A stretch of DNA of 41,791 nt from the NCBI GenBank assembly GCA_003165195.1, contig PLSP01000114.1, positions 1-41,791 on the forward strand. Reading direction: 5' to 3'. A model generated the notes under the pieces. That model ran no database searches and was not told the origin of the DNA. It worked only from the letters and a program-made list of their open reading frames with translations. The DNA is from Candidatus Bathyarchaeota archaeon (GTDB taxonomy: Archaea > Thermoproteota > Bathyarchaeia > Bathyarchaeales > Bathycorpusculaceae). Within the stretch, counting starts at the first letter, position 1. Each line of letters opens with the position of its first letter. Positions 39,256-41,791 of the stretch are shown piece after piece. The translations under genes and the position numbers were made by a program.

Positions 39256-39282
39256 CATACTTAGTATGGGCACCCCTACTTG
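39256..39282. repeat. 27-bp direct repeat, right copy
   Basis: Lies 11 bases after the ATPase stop and repeats the left copy with one change. Here the palindrome is longer: CCCATACT-T-AGTATGGG. No gene starts from the TTG in this copy; the frame closes after 17 codons. The two copies have the same orientation and are 1,130 bases apart. Confidence 0.9.
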
Positions 39283-39435
39283 CCTATTTGTGCCACAAAA
39301 ATTGGGCTATTTTTATCTTTGGCTGTTTTACAGGGAAAGTCGTAGCAAAAACGGGCAATCTTCGAAACCAAAAGTTTGCAAAAAAGACCCTTTGAAAAGG
39401 ATGTCTAATTTAAAAAATGAAAAGTAATAAAGAAG

Positions 39436-39900
39436 TTATGCGGCTTCGGCCAAGTAAACGGTTACGTTGCCGTCTTTGTCTTTGGCTGCGCGAACCCTGA
39501 TTTTGCGTGGCGGTTTCTCGATGCCTCTGCCCCAGATTTTCTGGTTTACTTCTTGGCTAATGATAAGTTGAGGTAGTTCTTCTTCTTCCTCTTCCTCTGA
39601 GACCTTCATTTCCAGTTTCATGTGTTTGGTTATGAAAATCTTTAGCAATTGAATAGCTCGAGGAGCTCGTTTCTTTGGCGGACGCACCAGCGCTCTTGAC
39701 AAGGGAACAGTATAAGTGCGCTCTTCAACGATTTCTTCTTCCTCTTTTTTGCGCTTGGGTTTTGCTTCCTCTTCTTCTTCAGTTGGAACAGCTTCTACGG
39801 GTTGTTCTACAGGTGGTTGTTCCTCAACGATTTCTTCTGCAGGGAGTTCTGGCGTTTCTTCTTCAGTTTTTTGCAGATCTCCTTGGACTTCTTTAACCAT
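39436..39900 (-). CDS. rpl31e: Ribosomal protein L31e with long acidic N-terminal extension
   Basis: The C-terminal 95 residues are L31e (ERTYTVPLSRALVRPPKKRAP and ITKHMKLEMKV), which lies near the peptide exit tunnel. Two features are odd. The first 58 residues are almost entirely Glu, Pro, Val and Lys, with an acidic run before the core. A second acidic run (SEEEEEEEL) follows MKLEMKV before the LIISQEVNQKIWGRGIEKPPRKIRVRAAK end. Typical archaeal L31e is about 80-100 residues; this one is 154. The ATG at 39900 has GGAG 12 bases upstream. L39e lies 15 bases upstream. Confidence 0.9.
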   Translation of the reverse strand: MVKEVQGDLQKTEEETPELPAEEIVEEQPPVEQPVEAVPTEEEEEAKPKRKKEEEEIVEERTYTVPLSRALVRPPKKRAPRAIQLLKIFITKHMKLEMKVSEEEEEEELPQLIISQEVNQKIWGRGIEKPPRKIRVRAAKDKDGNVTVYLAEAA

Positions 39901-39915
39901 GTAACTTTACGTCTC

Positions 39916-40074
39916 CTATGCCTTTAATTTTCTGGTTCTCCAGTTTCGCCTTTGCTTAGGGTTAACTCTAACTTTGCCGTCAGTACGGGCAATAACCCAT
40001 GTGGGAACGCCCGCGGATTCTTTGCCGGCTTTGGCTAGCCTGAGCTTTTTTGCTGTTGGTTTAACTCGCGCCAT
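39916..40074 (-). CDS. rpl39e: Ribosomal protein L39e
   Basis: A 52-residue protein starting [20 protein letters not shown] and ending [11 protein letters not shown], with the [19 protein letters not shown] middle. This is the small basic exit-tunnel protein eL39. It was found by reading the gap between L31e and PDCD5 on the minus strand: ATG at 40074, TAG at 39916. The stretch is fully open and matches the family length. It lies between the PDCD5-like gene and L31e, the order seen in many archaea, and is probably co-transcribed with both. Confidence 0.93.
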   Translation of the reverse strand: MARVKPTAKKLRLAKAGKESAGVPTWVIARTDGKVRVNPKQRRNWRTRKLKA

Positions 40075-40078
40075 TCTT

Positions 40079-40408
40079 CTATATCCTTCTTATTGTTGGT
40101 TCTCGCTTCCGTGATTGAAGCTGGACTAATATTTGTTTTAGCTGAGCATCTGACAATGGAATAGGCAGCTTTCCAGTCTGCGCCATCGAAATCAGCTGCA
40201 TCTCAATTTGCTCAGCGAAGTCAGCCTTAACCATTTTAAGGTTGTTTAGCCGTTGCCGAGCTTCAGGTGCTAATATCTTAGCAAGCAACGCCTGTTTTTG
40301 AGCTTCTACCTGCGATTCTTCTTGAGACTGCCTTTGCTCGTCACTCACGCGACGCTGCATTGACGATAGTTTTCTTTTGCGGATCTGATCAAGCTCGTCA
40401 TCCGACAT
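40079..40408 (-). CDS. DNA-binding protein, PDCD5/TFAR19 family
   Basis: A 109-residue protein homologous to human PDCD5. It has an N-terminal helix ([18 protein letters not shown]), a Gln/Glu-rich helix, then the compact core [17 protein letters not shown] and the [23 protein letters not shown] segment. Archaeal members bind DNA weakly in vitro, and their cellular role is unclear; the link to ribosomal genes suggests translation or folding. It lies four bases after S19e and four bases before L39e, so they form one operon. Confidence 0.92.
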   Translation of the reverse strand: MSDDELDQIRKRKLSSMQRRVSDEQRQSQEESQVEAQKQALLAKILAPEARQRLNNLKMVKADFAEQIEMQLISMAQTGKLPIPLSDAQLKQILVQLQSRKREPTIRRI

Positions 40409-40412
40409 TGCC

Positions 40413-40877
40413 TTATTCGCCTTGATATTTCTTGAGCTCAGGTATAGTTTTGACTATTTCCTTTTGCAAATCCCCAGCAACTTCTTGAAGAAGCTTACGA
40501 CCTTTAGGAGTCATTCTTCTTCCCTGAGGCCTAGTAGTTTGGATTAAACCTGCGGTCTCAAGTTGCTGCAGAATTTTTCGGATGTTGTTTCCGCCTGCTT
40601 TAACAGCATGCGATTTCTTCACTCCGTTATTTTTTCTTCCACCGTAGTCAGCACGCAATCTTTCCAGGCCGATTGGACCGTGAACGTAAACTTTGCGGAG
40701 CACAGATGCGCTTCTTGTGTACCACCAGTTTGGGTTCTGCGGTTGCTTTTCTACGTGGTTGCCGGTTTTAGCGAAGGCTGCCCATGGAAGGGGCTGAACT
40801 TCGTCAACGTTTTCCCTAAGGTATTTAGCTAACCGGTCGATGAATTTTGATGATGGAACGTCATGTGGAGTAGTCAA
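40413..40877 (-). CDS. rps19e: Ribosomal protein S19e
   Basis: A 154-residue small-subunit protein needed for 16S rRNA maturation in eukaryotes. It has the early DVPSSKFIDRLAKYLRENV, the PNWWYTRSASVLRKVYVHGPIG segment (about residues 49-70), and a winged-helix-like end with IRKILQQLETAGLIQTT and GRRMTPKGRKLL. All are family marks. The start is TTG at 40877. It heads the downstream part of the cluster, with a 140-base gap towards the ferredoxin gene. Confidence 0.95.
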   Translation of the reverse strand: MTTPHDVPSSKFIDRLAKYLRENVDEVQPLPWAAFAKTGNHVEKQPQNPNWWYTRSASVLRKVYVHGPIGLERLRADYGGRKNNGVKKSHAVKAGGNNIRKILQQLETAGLIQTTRPQGRRMTPKGRKLLQEVAGDLQKEIVKTIPELKKYQGE

Positions 40878-41018
40878 GATTGCTCTAATCCTTTGGTTTT
40901 TCCTTGCAGTACAACAAGGAAGCCTAATATAAATATTCTCTGACTGCCTTTACTGCCCAATCGCTAAGAGAAGCCATTTGCCTCAAGGATAATGGATGGC
41001 TACTCTGATCTTGTTTTC

Positions 41019-41270
41019 TTAGCGCAACGCTGCTTTTGCCAGAAGAGCAGAACGTCTTAAGTCAATCCTTGATGGACACGCGTAGTTGCAGTCGCCGCAA
41101 CCTTCGCATAGCTCAGCATGGAGTTTAATGAGCTGAGAAAAATTTTGTTTATCGAAAGCTTCTTTGATAAATATTGGGCTCAGGTTGTGGGGGCAAACAC
41201 GCAGACAAACACCACAACGGATGCAAGCAACTGTCTTTGGTTTTTCAAGTGTTTGAGAGTTCGCTTTCAT
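41019..41270 (-). CDS. Stand-alone two-cluster ferredoxin resembling the RnfC C-terminal domain
   Basis: An 83-residue protein with two CxxCxxCxxxCP sets: CIRCGVCLRVCP at residues 16-27 and CEGCGDCNYACP near 55-66. Between them lies a helical linker (about 28 residues). Two [4Fe-4S] clusters are expected. The arrangement with ARxxD/SRIDLRR after the second set is that of the C-terminal part of RnfC rather than a classical bacterial ferredoxin. No other Rnf gene is in the window. It could be a small electron carrier or a remnant. The ATG at 41270 has no clear ribosome-binding site. Confidence 0.75.
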   Translation of the reverse strand: MKANSQTLEKPKTVACIRCGVCLRVCPHNLSPIFIKEAFDKQNFSQLIKLHAELCEGCGDCNYACPSRIDLRRSALLAKAALR

Positions 41271-41379
41271 TTATCTCACTTAGTGAACCGAGTTCCCAAG
41301 GAATCCTATATATGTTAACGTTCTAAGCGACTTTTACATTTTCTTCGGATACTATCAGAAAATTATTTCTAAACTCAGT

Positions 41380-41682
41380 TTATTCTATTTTGGCGTCAGC
41401 AGTTTTGCGTTTCTTAAATAGAATGAAAACATGACCCCTAACCTCAACCAATGCGGCGCCTGTTTGTTCAGCGGCTTTAGCCCCTATCATCTGGGCAGTA
41501 TTTTCTGCCGTCAATGCGGCTGGCAATATCCTTACCTTCACCATTTTATTTTTTTCCAGTTGCTTCTGCATTTCGCCTGTACACTGGGCAGTTAAACCTT
41601 CCTTGCCAACCCAGATTGTCGGGTTCTCATCTTTCAATACGTGTCTAACGTGACGTTTCATTCGTGTTGTTATCTTGCTCAA
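41380..41682 (-). CDS. YhbY-type CRM-domain RNA-binding protein
   Basis: A 100-residue single-CRM-domain protein homologous to bacterial YhbY, which associates with pre-50S particles. Visible are RMKRHVRHVLKDENPTIWVGKEGL, where the GKEGL loop corresponds to the conserved GxxG, and VKVRILPAAL and VEVRGHVFILFKKR in the C-terminal part. The start codon at 41682 overlaps the end of the upstream RNase P gene by 38 bases. Location in a ribosome/tRNA-maturation cluster agrees with a role in ribosome assembly. Confidence 0.9.
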   Translation of the reverse strand: MSKITTRMKRHVRHVLKDENPTIWVGKEGLTAQCTGEMQKQLEKNKMVKVRILPAALTAENTAQMIGAKAAEQTGAALVEVRGHVFILFKKRKTADAKIE

Positions 41683-41791
41683 CTTTTTCTGGCTCCTTTT
41701 TGTGGCGCAACATTATGCGGGTTTGGTTGCCGCAAATTAAACATGTTATTACAACATGAGGCTCCCTTTTCTGCTTTACCCTAACGCGGCA
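41645..41791 (-). CDS. rnp4: Ribonuclease P protein component 4 (Rpp21/Rpr2), C-terminal part
   Basis: Only the last 48 residues are in the window (beyond 41791 on the complementary strand). They read CRVRVKQKREPHVVITCLIC, then GNQTRIMLRHKKE, a hydrophilic tail and a TAG at 41645. This is the second half of the zinc-ribbon of Rnp4, where the CLICG pair coordinates zinc with an upstream pair. Rnp4 aids RNase P RNA in removing tRNA 5' leaders. Location upstream of yhbY is common in archaea. Confidence 0.85.
   Translation of the reverse strand, partial: CRVRVKQKREPHVVITCLICGNQTRIMLRHKKEPEKVEQDNNTNETSR

Overview
This window is a stretch of archaeal chromosome. The evidence is a set of archaeal information-processing genes: TATA-binding protein, Spt5, SecE, ribosomal proteins L1, L10, L11, L31e, L39e, LX and S19e, aIF6, prefoldin alpha, FtsY, a PDCD5-type protein, RNase P component 4, DtdA and a Trm-G10 methyltransferase. 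A small zinc-ribbon protein resembling Cren7 and an aKMT-type methyltransferase point to the TACK/Thermoproteota side. The overall look (moderate GC, many TTG and GTG starts, a large secreted PQQ-propeller protein, LarA, archaeal helicase Lhr) would fit a Bathyarchaeia-like lineage. That placement is inference, because no 16S gene is present.

Layout. 1-3.8 kb: the end of PRPP synthetase, a tRNA methyltransferase, a tiny acidic/Cys ORF, RNase Z and an EndoIV-like TIM barrel. 3.8-9.5 kb: small Cys-rich proteins, a lysine methyltransferase, a large Lhr helicase and a conspicuous 172-bp repeat. 9.6-16.3 kb: pyruvate kinase, zinc-ribbon chromatin protein, signal peptidase, TBP, PyrE, an MBL hydrolase, a frameshifted methylglyoxal synthase, a membrane protein and an Ard1/RimI acetyltransferase. 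16.4-21.8 kb: LarA, then the secE-spt5-L11-L1-L10 operon on the minus strand, with dtdA upstream. 21.9-25.5 kb: an atypical carbamoyltransferase, two flavodoxin-fold reductases, DUF1697 and DUF3795. 25.7-28.7 kb: a 979-residue surface protein. 28.8-29.7 kb: a gene graveyard with a dead ArsC-like relic, the inverted second copy of the 172-bp repeat and a frameshifted AbrB-like gene. 29.8-35.3 kb: KARI, a RecA-like protein without a P-loop, ArsB-type transporter, an E1-like enzyme, small unknowns and a 100-nt inverted-repeat structure. 35.5-41.8 kb: the archaeal cluster rnp4-yhbY-(ferredoxin)-S19e-PDCD5-L39e-L31e-[inserted ATPase cassette]-aIF6-LX-pfdA-ftsY.

How the genes work together. The right end couples ribosome synthesis and assembly (S19e, L39e, L31e, LX, aIF6, YhbY), tRNA maturation (RNase P component 4) and protein folding and targeting (prefoldin, FtsY). 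The middle operon couples transcription elongation (Spt5), translocation (SecE) and the ribosomal stalk base (L11, L1, L10). Central metabolism is represented by Prs/PyrE, pyruvate kinase, methylglyoxal synthase with LarA, and KARI.

The most unusual signals are not protein families. They are (i) two inverted copies of a 172-bp noncoding repeat, 24 kb apart, whose core is a 10-bp-phased array of ACG-centred units; (ii) an archaeal ATPase gene bracketed by 27-bp direct repeats that carry a palindrome, placed inside an otherwise conserved ribosomal-protein cluster; and (iii) a 100-nt element with about 24-bp inverted arms and a nested hairpin. At least two genes (mgsA and AbrB-like), and possibly the MBL hydrolase, show single-base frameshifts, which could be real decay or assembly error.
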